A stretch of 64,000 bases of DNA from DSXF01 sp964387495 (GTDB lineage: Bacteria > Chloroflexota > Anaerolineae > Anaerolineales > Villigracilaceae): the NCBI GenBank assembly GCA_964387495.1, contig CAYLXB010000003.1:35460-99459 (forward strand), written 5' to 3'. Shown in pieces: positions 7,487-18,216 of this stretch (position 1 is its first letter; every line of letters starts with the position of its first letter). The notes under the pieces were generated by a model. The model was not told the DNA's origin, searched no databases, and worked only from the letters and a program-made list of their open reading frames with translations. The position numbers were made by a program, and so were the translations under genes.

Positions 7487-8545
7487 ATGTTGGAAAAAAT
7501 TAACCAAATTACGGCAGATGCGCTCGAGGCCTTGCAGTCTGTCAAGGAGGATGCCGCGCTGGAGCAGTGGCGCATCGCCCACCTGGGACGCAGTTCGGCG
7601 CTCATGCAGGTCTTCAGCGGGTTTGGTGCCCTTTCCAAAGAAGAGCGCCCGCTGATGGGACAGGCGGCCAACAAAGCCAAGCAGACCCTGGAAGCGGCAT
7701 TTGCCGAACGGGCGAAGGCCATTAAAGAATCGGACCTGGCGCGTGCACTGGAGGAAGATGTGCTGGATGTGACCCTGCCCGGACGTGACTTCAAGCACGG
7801 CCGGCTGCACCCATCCACCCAGACCATGCGGCGCGTGCTGGCCATCCTGGCCGAGATGGGTTTCCAGGTCTTCACCTCGCGTGAGGTCGAGACGGATGAG
7901 GTCAACTTCCAGTTGCTGAACTTCCCGCCGCACCACCCGGCGCGGGACATGCAGGATACCCTCTACCTCGAAAGCGAAGGCCGCGGCGATAACCCGCTTG
8001 TGTTGAAGACTCATACCTCCCCCGGGCAAATCCGTTCGATGCGGCATTTCGCGGCGCTGGACCCGGCCAACCCGCCGCCGATCCGGATTGCCCTGCCGGG
8101 GATGTGTTTTCGTGCCGAGCAGATCACGGCCCGCTCCGAGGTGCAGTTCAACCAGATCGAGGGCCTGGCGGTGGGAGAGGGCATCACTTACACCGACTTG
8201 AAAGGTACCCTGGCCGATTTCGCCCGCCGCATGTTCGGCCAGAACGCACACGTGCGCTTCCGGGCCTCGTACTTCCCCTTTACCGAACCAAGCGCCGAGG
8301 TGGATGTGGAATGCTTTGTCTGCGGCGGCAAGGGCTGCCAGGTCTGCAAGCAGTCGGGCTGGCTGGAGGTCCTGGGCTGCGGCATGGTGCATCCGGTCGT
8401 ACTGCAGAACGGCGGCTACGACCCGCGCCGTTACACGGGGTACGCCTTTGGCATGGGCCCCGAACGCCAGGCCATGCTGCGTTATCGTATCAATGATATT
8501 CGTTACTTCTGGGGAAACGATGTGCGTTTCCTCGAGCAATTCTAG
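7487..8545 (+). CDS. pheS: phenylalanine--tRNA ligase alpha subunit
   Basis: 352 residues from the ATG at 7487, preceded by GGAGG at 7477-7481; the open frame extends upstream into the T-box terminator and was trimmed. An N-terminal coiled coil (about 1-85) is followed by the class II synthetase core: RSMRHFAAL, the motif 2 region (RAEQITARSEVQFNQIEGLAV), FRASYFPFTEPSAEVDV and the C-terminal motif 3 helix (GPERQAMLRYRINDIRYF). It charges tRNA-Phe as an alpha2beta2 complex with PheT. CFVCGGKGCQVC holds four cysteines, more than many PheS proteins have here, and might bind a metal. It is nine bases upstream of pheT and is controlled by the T-box. Confidence 0.97.
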   Translation: MLEKINQITADALEALQSVKEDAALEQWRIAHLGRSSALMQVFSGFGALSKEERPLMGQAANKAKQTLEAAFAERAKAIKESDLARALEEDVLDVTLPGRDFKHGRLHPSTQTMRRVLAILAEMGFQVFTSREVETDEVNFQLLNFPPHHPARDMQDTLYLESEGRGDNPLVLKTHTSPGQIRSMRHFAALDPANPPPIRIALPGMCFRAEQITARSEVQFNQIEGLAVGEGITYTDLKGTLADFARRMFGQNAHVRFRASYFPFTEPSAEVDVECFVCGGKGCQVCKQSGWLEVLGCGMVHPVVLQNGGYDPRRYTGYAFGMGPERQAMLRYRINDIRYFWGNDVRFLEQF

Positions 8546-8554
8546 GAGGCCGGC

Positions 8555-11071
8555 ATGAAGGTACCCCTTTCCTGGCTCAAAGATTTCGTTGACATCAATC
8601 TCTCTGTCGAGGACCTGGCCCGCAAACTGACTGCGGCCGGGCTGGAAGTGGATGGCATCCGTTATGCGGGTCATCCGATGCCGGAAGCCAAACCCGGCGA
8701 AAGGCGCGAGTTCAAGACCGAAGGCATCAGTTGGGACCGCGAGAAACTGGTGGTGGCTGAGATTTATGAAGTCATGCCGCATCCCAATGCCGACCGGCTG
8801 GTGCTGTGCGACCTGTTCGACGGCAAGGAAAAACACATCGTGTTGACCGGCGCACCCAACCTGCACCCTTACCGCGGCCAGGGAAAACTCCCCAGGCCCA
8901 TCAAGGTGGCTTATGCCAAAGAGGGCGCCACGCTCTATGATGGCCATGCGGATGGGCAGACCCTGATGACGCTCAAACGTACCAAGATCCGCGGCGTCGA
9001 TTCTTATTCGATGGCCTGTTCCGAGAAGGAACTCGGTATCTCCGATGACCACGAGGGGATCATCTTCCTGGATGATGACGCCCGGCCGGGTACGCCGCTG
9101 GCGGATTACATGGGCGATGTGGTCTTCGACATCTCGATTTTGCCGAACATGGCCCGCTGTGCAAACATCCTTGGGATTGCGCGCGAGGTGGCTGCGCTCA
9201 CCGGCCAGCCTCTGAAGAAACCGGAAGTGCGGCTGCAAACCGGGGGAAGCCCGGTCCAGGACCTGGTCGGGATCAAAATCGAAAACCCGGAATTGAACCC
9301 GCGCTTTGTGCTGGGATTGATCCGGGATGTCGAAATCAAACCCAGCCCCTACTGGGTCCAGCGCCGCCTGCGGCTGGCTGGCATACTCGCCATCAGCAAT
9401 ATCGTGGATGCCACCAACTACGGCATGCTCGAGATCGGCGAGCCGCTGCATGCCTTCGACTACGATGTGCTGGCCAGGCGTGCCGGGGGCAAGCCGGTCA
9501 CCATTCTCACCCGCACGGCTGCAGATGGTGAAAAACTGACCACCCTGGACGGCGTGGAGCGCAAACTTTCCCCCAGCAACGTGCTGGTATGCGACACGGC
9601 CGGGGCGCTTTCCCTGGCAGGTGTGATGGGCGGGCAGGAAAGCGAGATCACGGACTCGACCCGCAATATCCTGCTGGAGGGAGCCGCCTGGAACTTCATC
9701 AACATCCGGCGGACGGCGCGTGAGCATGCCCTGCCCTCCGAGGCTTCCTACCGCTTCTCGCGGGGCGTTCACCCGGCCCTGGCAGACCTGGGCGTGCGCC
9801 GCTGCCTGGAATGGATGGCTGCCTGGTCCGGGGGTGTCGTGGCTCCCGGCCTGGTGGATGCCTACCCGCTGCCGCCCCATGACCCCCTGGTGGAGGTTAC
9901 GCCCGGAGATGTCAAACGCCTGCTGGGCATCGACTTGACCGCCGGCCAGATTGCCGAACTGCTCTCCCGGGTGGAGTTCGAGTGCAAGGTGGAAGCCGGG
10001 AAGGTAAGCGTCAAGACCCCGCCCTACCGCATGGATATCGGGGAGGGTGTGGTGGGCCTGGCCGACGTGCTGGAGGAGGTGGCGCGCTTGTACGGGATCG
10101 AAAACATCCCTGAGACGCGCATGGCGGACCCGCTTCCGCCGCAGGTGGGCAACCCGGCCTATGAAAAGGAAGAGCACCTGCGCGACATCCTGGTTAACCT
10201 GGGCCTGCAGGAGGTCATCACATACCGCCCGACTTCTCTGGAACGTGAGGCCCGCCTGGGGCTGGGTGAAGCCTGCGTGCGCATTGCCAACCCGGTGGCC
10301 CCCGAGCGTTCCATCCTGCGCCGCAGCCTGCTGGCCTCGGTGCTGGATGTGACCGAGAAAAATATCCGCCTGGGTGAAAGCCTGGCTTTCTTCGAGACCG
10401 GGCCGGTCTTCCTGCCGCGCGGTAATGACCTGCCGGACGAGCCTTGCAAGCTTGCCATTGTCTTGACCGGAAAACGCTACCCGGATTCATGGGACAGCAA
10501 GACGGACGCCAGCCTGGATTTTTATGACCTGAAGGGCGTTCTTTCTGCCATGCTGGATGCACTCCTGCTGCGCGGCGTGGTTTACGAACCGGTGAGCGAC
10601 AACCCGGTTTACCATCCCGGCAAGTGCGCGCGTGTGTCCTACAATGAGCAGACGCTGGGCGTGTTCGGTGAACTGCACCCGGTAGTCAAGTCGCGCTATG
10701 AGTTTGGGAATGCCCCCGTGCTGGCGGCTGAATTCGACCTGGATGTCCTGATCTCGGCGGCACCGGTTTATTCGATCCGGCCTGTGCCTGAATTCCCGCC
10801 GGTGCTGGAAGATATAGCCGTGGTGGTCGGCGAGGATGTGCCGGCGGCCCGGGTCGAGGCGCTCATCCGCCAGACCGGCGGCAGGATGGTCACGGCCGTC
10901 CGGCTGTTCGATGTCTTTCGCGGCGAACAGATCGGCGCGGGCAGGAAGTCGCTGGCCTACAGCCTGACCTACCAGGCGGACAAGACCCTGACCGACGAAG
11001 AAGTTGCCACCCTGCGCAACAAGATCGTCAGAAGGTTGCAGCAGGAACTGGGAGCGACATTGCGGGCATAG
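8555..11071 (+). CDS. pheT: phenylalanine--tRNA ligase beta subunit
   Basis: 838 residues, near the usual bacterial PheT length. In order: N-terminal B1 segment (MKVPLSWLKDFVDI), an OB-fold/EMAP-like tRNA-binding domain (ENLVVAEI-type strand, VLTGAPNL), B3/B4 editing domain (NIVDATNYGMLEIGEPLHAFDYD; EGAAWNFINIRRTAREHALPSEASYRFSRGVHP), B5, catalytic-like core (PSRPxS-type region, FFETGPVF), and a C-terminal ferredoxin-fold anticodon-binding domain (FPPVLEDIAVVV to KSLAYSLTYQADKTLTDEEV). Its Shine-Dalgarno GGAGG (8546-8550) directly follows the pheS stop. A strong hairpin ends the operon. Confidence 0.97.
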   Translation: MKVPLSWLKDFVDINLSVEDLARKLTAAGLEVDGIRYAGHPMPEAKPGERREFKTEGISWDREKLVVAEIYEVMPHPNADRLVLCDLFDGKEKHIVLTGAPNLHPYRGQGKLPRPIKVAYAKEGATLYDGHADGQTLMTLKRTKIRGVDSYSMACSEKELGISDDHEGIIFLDDDARPGTPLADYMGDVVFDISILPNMARCANILGIAREVAALTGQPLKKPEVRLQTGGSPVQDLVGIKIENPELNPRFVLGLIRDVEIKPSPYWVQRRLRLAGILAISNIVDATNYGMLEIGEPLHAFDYDVLARRAGGKPVTILTRTAADGEKLTTLDGVERKLSPSNVLVCDTAGALSLAGVMGGQESEITDSTRNILLEGAAWNFINIRRTAREHALPSEASYRFSRGVHPALADLGVRRCLEWMAAWSGGVVAPGLVDAYPLPPHDPLVEVTPGDVKRLLGIDLTAGQIAELLSRVEFECKVEAGKVSVKTPPYRMDIGEGVVGLADVLEEVARLYGIENIPETRMADPLPPQVGNPAYEKEEHLRDILVNLGLQEVITYRPTSLEREARLGLGEACVRIANPVAPERSILRRSLLASVLDVTEKNIRLGESLAFFETGPVFLPRGNDLPDEPCKLAIVLTGKRYPDSWDSKTDASLDFYDLKGVLSAMLDALLLRGVVYEPVSDNPVYHPGKCARVSYNEQTLGVFGELHPVVKSRYEFGNAPVLAAEFDLDVLISAAPVYSIRPVPEFPPVLEDIAVVVGEDVPAARVEALIRQTGGRMVTAVRLFDVFRGEQIGAGRKSLAYSLTYQADKTLTDEEVATLRNKIVRRLQQELGATLRA

Positions 11072-11079
11072 AACCAGGC

Positions 11080-11118
11080 GGCTGCCCGGCAGTATGCCTG
11101 CCGGGCAGCCGTTGTATT
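11080..11118 (+). terminator. terminator of pheST
   Basis: Perfect 13-bp stem GGCTGCCCGGCAG / CTGCCGGGCAGCC with loop TATGC, followed by a weakly T-rich tail (GTTGTATTCTTT). Confidence 0.8.
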
Positions 11119-11201
11119 CTTTGATCGTTGTCCCGGTAGGGCGGCCCTGGCTTTCCACCAAAAGCACTATTGAAAAGGAGTAGTGCTTGGGTTTTATTTA
11201 T

Positions 11202-11210
11202 GCTATACTA
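11202..11210 (+). promoter_or_regulatory. extended -10 promoter of the 11.3-kb lipoprotein gene
   Basis: TGCTATACT is an extended -10 element (TGn then TATACT at 11205-11210). Just upstream lies an inverted repeat AGCACTA / TAGTGCT (11164-11188), which could be an operator or a hairpin. No -35 of note. Confidence 0.5.
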
Positions 11211-11288
11211 AAAATCAAATTGGCCCATTCTCCAGGATGTTTCTCGAGGCGGGCCAACCTGTTTCCACCACTTTCTGAGAGGAGAAGT

Positions 11289-12059
11289 ATGAACGCCAAC
11301 GTTTTCAAACCATTTTTGTTCCTGCTGGCAGTTGTCCTGGTGGTTGGACTGGCCTGCACGCCCACAACGCCGGCCAAGGAGGACACCCCGCCGCCCGCGC
11401 AGGTACAGCCGACCGAGGTGCCCCCGGTACAGGTGCAGCCGACCACTCCGCCTCAGCCAACAGCACCGCCGCCCCCCAGCGCGGAGAAGTTCTTTACGGA
11501 GAATTTCGACGGGACCATGGATGCCTGGGATGTCTTTCAGACAAGCGGCGAAGAGGGTGACTATGACCTGTCGGTCAAGGATGGCAGGATGGTCTTCGAA
11601 ATGCTCGAACGGCAGGTGTGGCTGTATGCACTTTACACGCCTCAAACCTATCGGGATGTGAGGATCGATGTAAGCGTGGAAAACCGCGGTGACAACGAGA
11701 ACAACATCAGCCTTCTTTGCCGCTACAACGAAGACGAAGGCTGGTATGAGTTCAATATCGCCAACAACGGCCTGTACGATATCCTGTATGGAAAATGGGA
11801 TACGGGCAAGCGCCGCGCCAGTTATGTCCGGATTGCAGATGGAGGTTCGAATCGTATCAACCAGGGCAAGGACGTGAATGAATATACGATCATCTGCAAA
11901 GAACGGACCCTGACCCTCTACATCAACGGAACGAAGACCCGCGAAGTTGACGATAATCAATTCGTCCTGCGTGATGGGATGATCGGTATCAGCGCCTCTT
12001 CCTTCAGGCGCCTCCCTGTAAAAGTGGAGTATGACTGGGTCAAGATTTCGGAGCCGTGA
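11289..12059 (+). CDS. lipoprotein with Pro/Thr-rich stalk and glycan-binding-like beta-sandwich
   Basis: 256 residues from the ATG at 11289, after a clear GAGGAG. A lipoprotein signal peptide ends in the lipobox VGLAC (Cys about residue 24). A proline/threonine/glutamine-rich stalk of about 45 residues has repeats of the type VQPTEVPP. The C-terminal domain (FFTENFDGTMDAWDVF, YRDVRIDVSVENRG, ISLLCRYNEDEGWYEFNI, LYINGTKTREVDD, GMIGISASS) resembles the DUF1080/laminin-G-like jelly-roll domain found on glycoside hydrolases and carbohydrate-binding lipoproteins. No catalytic residues can be assigned. It is similar in design to the lipoprotein at 41559-42404. Surface carbohydrate binding is inference. 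Confidence 0.75.
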   Translation: MNANVFKPFLFLLAVVLVVGLACTPTTPAKEDTPPPAQVQPTEVPPVQVQPTTPPQPTAPPPPSAEKFFTENFDGTMDAWDVFQTSGEEGDYDLSVKDGRMVFEMLERQVWLYALYTPQTYRDVRIDVSVENRGDNENNISLLCRYNEDEGWYEFNIANNGLYDILYGKWDTGKRRASYVRIADGGSNRINQGKDVNEYTIICKERTLTLYINGTKTREVDDNQFVLRDGMIGISASSFRRLPVKVEYDWVKISEP

Positions 12060-12077
12060 TCGTCATAAGGTTGCTCC

Positions 12078-12104
12078 AGCCGCCCCGCCCGGGGCGGCTT
12101 TTTT
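12078..12104 (+). terminator. terminator after the lipoprotein gene
   Basis: AGCCGCCCCG / CGGGGCGGCT stem followed by TTTTTT, about 20 nt past the stop. Confidence 0.88.
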
Positions 12105-12109
12105 GTTGT

Positions 12110-12138
12110 TTGACGTTTTTTCTACACAGTGTTAACGT
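12110..12138 (+). promoter_or_regulatory. possible dnaK promoter
   Basis: TTGACG (12110-12115), 17-nt spacer, TAACGT (12133-12138), about 95 nt before dnaK. The -10 is weak. No CIRCE operator (TTAGCACTC-N9-GAGTGCTAA) was found in the leader; a small CTGGTC/GGCCAG hairpin lies at 12172-12188. Confidence 0.4.
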
Positions 12139-12230
12139 TTTTCTTGCACACATCAGTTATCCTATGGCAGGCTGGTCTTCAAGGCCAGGCATGAATTATC
12201 AATAATCACGACTTTGTCATAGGAGTTACG

Positions 12231-14143
<1,913 letters not shown>

Positions 14144-14162
14144 CACTTACACTGCATACCGG

Positions 14163-14195
14163 CGAGCGGACTTCGCACAGAAGCCCGCTCGTTTT
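14163..14195 (+). terminator. terminator of dnaK
   Basis: CGAGCGG-A-CTTC / GAAG-C-CCGCTCG stem with one mismatch and a 5-nt loop, followed by TTTT. Confidence 0.85.
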
Positions 14196-14199
14196 GATT

Positions 14200-14205
14200 T
14201 ATAAT
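14200..14205 (+). promoter_or_regulatory. -10 box giving a leaderless transcript
   Basis: TATAAT ends 6 nt before the ATG at 14212, so the predicted +1 falls at or next to the start codon. No Shine-Dalgarno is present. Confidence 0.65.
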
Positions 14206-14211
14206 CCGCCC

Positions 14212-15516
14212 ATGTCCAAACGTTCGAAACGCATCCTTTTGATTGTCCTGGGGCTGCCGGCCCTGCTGGTGGCTGTTTACTTTCTCCCGCCCGTGCATGC
14301 GCGCCTGGCCTGGCGGGTGGCCGAGTTGCGCACGGCGATCGTCTATTTTTTCAATCCCCCTGAACAGGTCACCTTCCAGCCCGAACAAGGCGCCCAGATC
14401 CAGACTGTTGTGGCTGCCACGATGCAGGCGATTCAGACGGCATCTGTGCCCACCTCCACACCCCGTCCGACGGCCGGCCCGACGCAGGTGCCGACTGTCA
14501 CCCCCACGCCGCTGCCTGAAGCGGTCTCACTGCCGGGCGTGAAATACGAACACCAGCATGGGCGCTGGAACTACTGCGGCCCGGCCAATTTTTCCATGGC
14601 CTTGACGTTCTGGGGGTGGGATGGCAACCGGGATGTGATCGGGCAGACGCTCAAACCCAATGACAAGGACAAAAACGTCATGCCCTATGAACTGCAGGAC
14701 TTTGTTAATGAAAGTGTGCCGGGTATGAAGATGGCGGTGCGCATGGGCGGCGAGTCAGCCCTGCTCAAGCGCCTGATCGCGGGCGGATACCCGGTGGTCA
14801 TTGAGAAGGGGTATTACGAAGCTGATTACACCGGCAAGGTGGCCTGGATGGGGCATTATCTGTTCGTCACCGGTTACGATGACGCGCAGGGTGTGTTCAT
14901 CGGGCAGGATACCTACCTGGAGCCGGGCGAGGACCGCCCAACGGAATATGCCGCTTTCGACCAGGAATGGCGCTCGTTCAACTACCTTTTCTTTGTTATC
15001 TATCCACAGGAGCGCGAGTTGGAGGTGTTTCGCCTGCTTGGCCCCTGGGCGGACGAGATCTGGTCGTACCAGCATGCCCTGGACATTGCCCGCGTCGAGG
15101 CCGCACAGTTGAGCGGTGTGGATCAGTTTTTTGCCCAATTCAACCTTGGCACAAGTTACACCAGGCTCCAGCAGTATGCAGAAGGCTCATTCGCGTATGA
15201 CCAGGCTTTTGCGGATTACAACGCCCTGCCGGATGACGGCACGCGCCCCTACCGCATGCTGTGGTACCAGACCTGGCCTTACTGGGCGTATTACTACAGT
15301 GTCCGCTACCAGGATGTCGTCAGCCTGGCCAACACGACTTTGAATGATACGATTGCCGAACCCGTACTGGAAGAAAGCCTGTACTGGCGCGGCATGGGCG
15401 AGTACGCACTGGGGAACGTCCAGCCGGCCATCGACGATTTCCGGGCGGCGCTGCGCATCAATCCCACTTTCGTTGCCGCCGTGATCGCCCTGCAGAATAT
15501 GGGCGTCCAGCCGTAA
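14212..15516 (+). CDS. membrane-anchored C39-like peptidase with TPR region
   Basis: 434 residues. A basic N-terminus and one membrane helix (ILLIVLGLPALLVAVYFL, residues 8-25) lead to a Thr/Pro-rich stalk (about 82-115: TSTPRPTAGPTQVPTVTPTP). A papain-like C39_2-type peptidase domain follows, with Cys122 in NYCGPANFSMAL and His215 in GHYLFVTGYDD, and the GQDTY segment after it. The C-terminal 150 residues form helical TPR-like repeats. The active site would face outward. This domain family includes bacteriocin-processing and phytochelatin-synthase-like peptidases; the substrate here is unknown. The 37465-38691 gene is a paralogue with the same architecture. The start was set at 14212 because the promoter lies immediately upstream. 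Confidence 0.85.
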   Translation: MSKRSKRILLIVLGLPALLVAVYFLPPVHARLAWRVAELRTAIVYFFNPPEQVTFQPEQGAQIQTVVAATMQAIQTASVPTSTPRPTAGPTQVPTVTPTPLPEAVSLPGVKYEHQHGRWNYCGPANFSMALTFWGWDGNRDVIGQTLKPNDKDKNVMPYELQDFVNESVPGMKMAVRMGGESALLKRLIAGGYPVVIEKGYYEADYTGKVAWMGHYLFVTGYDDAQGVFIGQDTYLEPGEDRPTEYAAFDQEWRSFNYLFFVIYPQERELEVFRLLGPWADEIWSYQHALDIARVEAAQLSGVDQFFAQFNLGTSYTRLQQYAEGSFAYDQAFADYNALPDDGTRPYRMLWYQTWPYWAYYYSVRYQDVVSLANTTLNDTIAEPVLEESLYWRGMGEYALGNVQPAIDDFRAALRINPTFVAAVIALQNMGVQP

Positions 15517-15549
15517 AAGGATCTCACCCAACGAGACAGGCACCTGACC

Positions 15550-16779
15550 ATGAAACTCTTGCATTTTGCCGACGCTCACATTGACATGGCCAACTATGGC
15601 CGCCATGACCCGCAAAGCGGCCTGCCGCTGCGCGTGCTGGATTTTCTCAAGTCACTGGATACGATCGTGGATACGGCCATCGCAGAGAAGGTGGATGCAG
15701 TCATCTTTGCCGGGGATGCATATAAAGACCGCTCTCCGGCTCCGACCTTCCAGCGGGAGTGGGGGAAACGCCTTGTGCGCCTTTCCCAGGCGCATATCCC
15801 GACCCTGCTGCTGATTGGCAACCATGACCTTTCACCGGCCGCGGGGCGGGCCCATGCCGTCCAGGAGTTCGATACCCTGCAGGTCCCGTATGTGCGTGTG
15901 CTGGACAGGCCCCAATTCCTCGGCCCGGATGAACTGTTCGGTCTGCCCCTGCAGGTGATTGCCATCCCGTATGTTGCACGTTCCGGGCTGATGGCCGCAC
16001 TCGGCTTGAGCGGTGCGGACCCATCCGCAGTGTACGAGCAGTTGGAAGAGCGCCTGACCGCGCTCGTGCAGGGCTGGCTTGAAGCGGCAGATGCCTCCCT
16101 GCCGGTCGTCATGACCGCGCATGCCTCCGTCCAGGGGGCGAAATACGGCAGTGAGCGTTCGGTCATGCTCGGTTCGGACCTGGTTTTGCCCGGCTCCCTG
16201 GTGCGGGACACGCGGCTGGACTACGTGGCGCTGGGCCACATCCACAAGCCGCAGAACCTGAACGAGGGCGGCCAGCCGCCGGTGGTTTATCCTGGCTCCA
16301 TCGAGCGTGTGGACTTTGGGGAAGCAGGGGATGACAAGTTTTTTGTGATCGCGGAGGTTGCGAAGCAAAATACGAAAATCCGCTGGGTGGAACTGGCCGG
16401 AACGCGTGTTTTTATTGACCGCCGCGTCCTCCTCGAGTCTGCCGAGAATGTGACCGCGGTGCTCAAATCTGCCCTGCCGGCGCAAAAGATGCTCCGGGAT
16501 GCGATCGTCCGCCTGACGGTCGAGTATCCGCGTGAGTGGGATACATTGATCGATGAGCCTGCCCTGCGCCAGCATGCGGCCGGCGCTTTCGAGTTCCATC
16601 TCATCAAGCGCCCGCAAACGGAGGCGCGCATCCGCCTGCCTGCCGACCAGACCGCGAGCAGCCTTTCTCCGCTCGAGCTGCTGGCGCAGTACTGGAAGGC
16701 GGTGCATGTTGACCCGGCCGAGGCCGGTGAATTGCAAAAACTGGCCCGGCAGATCATGTCAGAGGAGCAGGATGGCTGA
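15550..16779 (+). CDS. SbcD/Mre11-family metallophosphoesterase (DNA exonuclease)
   Basis: 409 residues. The calcineurin-like phosphoesterase motifs are intact: DAHID near the N-terminus, GDAYKDR, GNHDL, a later TAHASV and LGHIHKPQ. This arrangement is that of the SbcD/Mre11 nuclease subunit. In known systems it works with the ATPase SbcC/Rad50 on DNA ends and hairpins. No sbcC gene follows; the next gene is a transporter on its own promoter. The C-terminal part (residues about 290-409) is less conserved. The start lies 33 nt after the C39-like gene; the upstream bases show only a poor Shine-Dalgarno. Confidence 0.88.
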   Translation: MKLLHFADAHIDMANYGRHDPQSGLPLRVLDFLKSLDTIVDTAIAEKVDAVIFAGDAYKDRSPAPTFQREWGKRLVRLSQAHIPTLLLIGNHDLSPAAGRAHAVQEFDTLQVPYVRVLDRPQFLGPDELFGLPLQVIAIPYVARSGLMAALGLSGADPSAVYEQLEERLTALVQGWLEAADASLPVVMTAHASVQGAKYGSERSVMLGSDLVLPGSLVRDTRLDYVALGHIHKPQNLNEGGQPPVVYPGSIERVDFGEAGDDKFFVIAEVAKQNTKIRWVELAGTRVFIDRRVLLESAENVTAVLKSALPAQKMLRDAIVRLTVEYPREWDTLIDEPALRQHAAGAFEFHLIKRPQTEARIRLPADQTASSLSPLELLAQYWKAVHVDPAEAGELQKLARQIMSEEQDG

Positions 16780-16801
16780 AGAAAGCCGCCAGCCTTTTTG
16801 T

Positions 16802-16830
16802 TTGACGCAGGTTGTTTTTTGTTGTAAACT
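16802..16830 (+). promoter_or_regulatory. promoter of the MFS permease gene
   Basis: TTGACG (16802-16807), 17-nt spacer, TAAACT (16825-16830), about 35 nt before the ATG. Confidence 0.65.
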
Positions 16831-16865
16831 GTTTTTCATATCCCGGATCAATTGATGAGGTTTCC

Positions 16866-18170
16866 ATGCCAAAACAGTCCAAAGGTTACCGCTGGTTCGT
16901 AGTCGCCATTTTCTTCTTTTTTATGCTCCTGCACCAGACCGACAAGTTGATGATCGGTTCCCTCCAGGTGGAGGTGAGCAAAACCTTTGGCCTGAATGAT
17001 TTCCAATGGGGGTTGATCAATACGGGTGCCCTGGTGGTCGCCACCATCCTGTACCCGGTCTGGGGTTACCTGTATGACCGCTACGCGCGTGCAAAGCTCC
17101 TGGCCCTGGCATCCTTTGTCTGGGGCGCCACCACCTGGCTGAGCGCGGTCGTGCGTACGTATCCGGCCTTCCTGGGGACGCGCGCCTCCACTGGGATCGA
17201 TGACTCGTCCTACCCCGGCCTGTACAGCCTGGTGGCCGATTATTTTGGCCCGACCCTGCGCGGCAAGGTATATGGCATTTTGCAGGTTGCCCAGCCGCTG
17301 GGTTACCTGTTTGGTATGATCCTTGCTCTGATGATCGCCCCGCAGATCGGCGGCTGGCGCTCCGCTTTTTACGTCACCGGCGGGCTGGGCCTGGTGATCG
17401 CGGCGGCGATCTTCTTCGGGGTGAAGGAAATGCCGCGCGGCAAGGCCGAACCCGAATTCGAGGGAATGACGGAGATCACGCATTTCCACTTCTCCTGGAA
17501 GGAGGCCAAACAGATCTTCAAGAAAAAGACCATGTGGTTCATCTTCCTGCAGGGCTTCATCGGCATGTTCCCCTGGAATGTGATCACCTATTTCTTCTTC
17601 GGCTACCTGATGACGGTGCGCGGTTACGATAACGATGCGGTCATGATGACCATGGCCCCCATTATCCTGATCCTGGCGGCGGGCTATTTCATCGGCGGAG
17701 CGGTGGGGGACTGGCTCTTCAAGCGCACACCCAAGGGCCGCGTGGCCATCTCCATGGTCGGGGTGATCCTGGGGGCCATATTTATTTACCTGGCGCTGAA
17801 CACACCCGTCGAGGCCCGCACGCAGTTTCTGGTTTTCATGTCCCTGACGGCCATCTTCATGCCGTTCTCCTCTGCCAACGTGATTGCCACCGTCTATGAT
17901 GTGACGGTGCCCGAAGTTCGTTCCACAGCCCAGGCGGTGGAGTATTTCATCGAAAACAGCGGCGCGGCCCTGGCGCCCCTGCTGGCGGGGGCGGTCTCAC
18001 TGGCCTTCGGATTGGAGGCTGCCATCCTGTGGATTTGCGTGGGGGCCTGGCTGCTGTGCTTTGTCTTTTATCTTGGGACGCTCTTTTTTGTGGACCGGGA
18101 TATCCACAGCCTGCGCGCCGAAATGGCGGCACGCGCGGCCCGGGAAGCAAACAGGCAGGGGAGCCTCTAG
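16866..18170 (+). CDS. major facilitator superfamily transporter
   Basis: 434 residues with about 12 hydrophobic helices and a hydrophilic central loop (PRGKAEPEFEGMTEITHFHF, about 190-225). The first helix contains HQTDKLMIGSLQ. The MFS A-motif region between helices 2 and 3 reads GYLYDRYARAKLLALA (Gly-x-x-x-Asp-Arg). It resembles the organic anion and Spinster-like MFS branches, where helix 1 carries a D near H-Q-T-D-K. The substrate cannot be predicted. ATG 16866 was chosen over an upstream in-frame start because the latter overlaps the promoter; GAGG lies 7 nt before it. Confidence 0.88.
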   Translation: MPKQSKGYRWFVVAIFFFFMLLHQTDKLMIGSLQVEVSKTFGLNDFQWGLINTGALVVATILYPVWGYLYDRYARAKLLALASFVWGATTWLSAVVRTYPAFLGTRASTGIDDSSYPGLYSLVADYFGPTLRGKVYGILQVAQPLGYLFGMILALMIAPQIGGWRSAFYVTGGLGLVIAAAIFFGVKEMPRGKAEPEFEGMTEITHFHFSWKEAKQIFKKKTMWFIFLQGFIGMFPWNVITYFFFGYLMTVRGYDNDAVMMTMAPIILILAAGYFIGGAVGDWLFKRTPKGRVAISMVGVILGAIFIYLALNTPVEARTQFLVFMSLTAIFMPFSSANVIATVYDVTVPEVRSTAQAVEYFIENSGAALAPLLAGAVSLAFGLEAAILWICVGAWLLCFVFYLGTLFFVDRDIHSLRAEMAARAAREANRQGSL

Positions 18171-18216
18171 GAAAGACGACAATGACAGCGGGGGCCGCCA
18201 TTGCTTTTTATCAGGT

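Noticed and set aside
7142..10177. Long open frame (1011 codons) on the minus strand across pheS and pheT
   Set aside because: Antisense to two clear synthetase genes and to the T-box leader; no recognisable domain.
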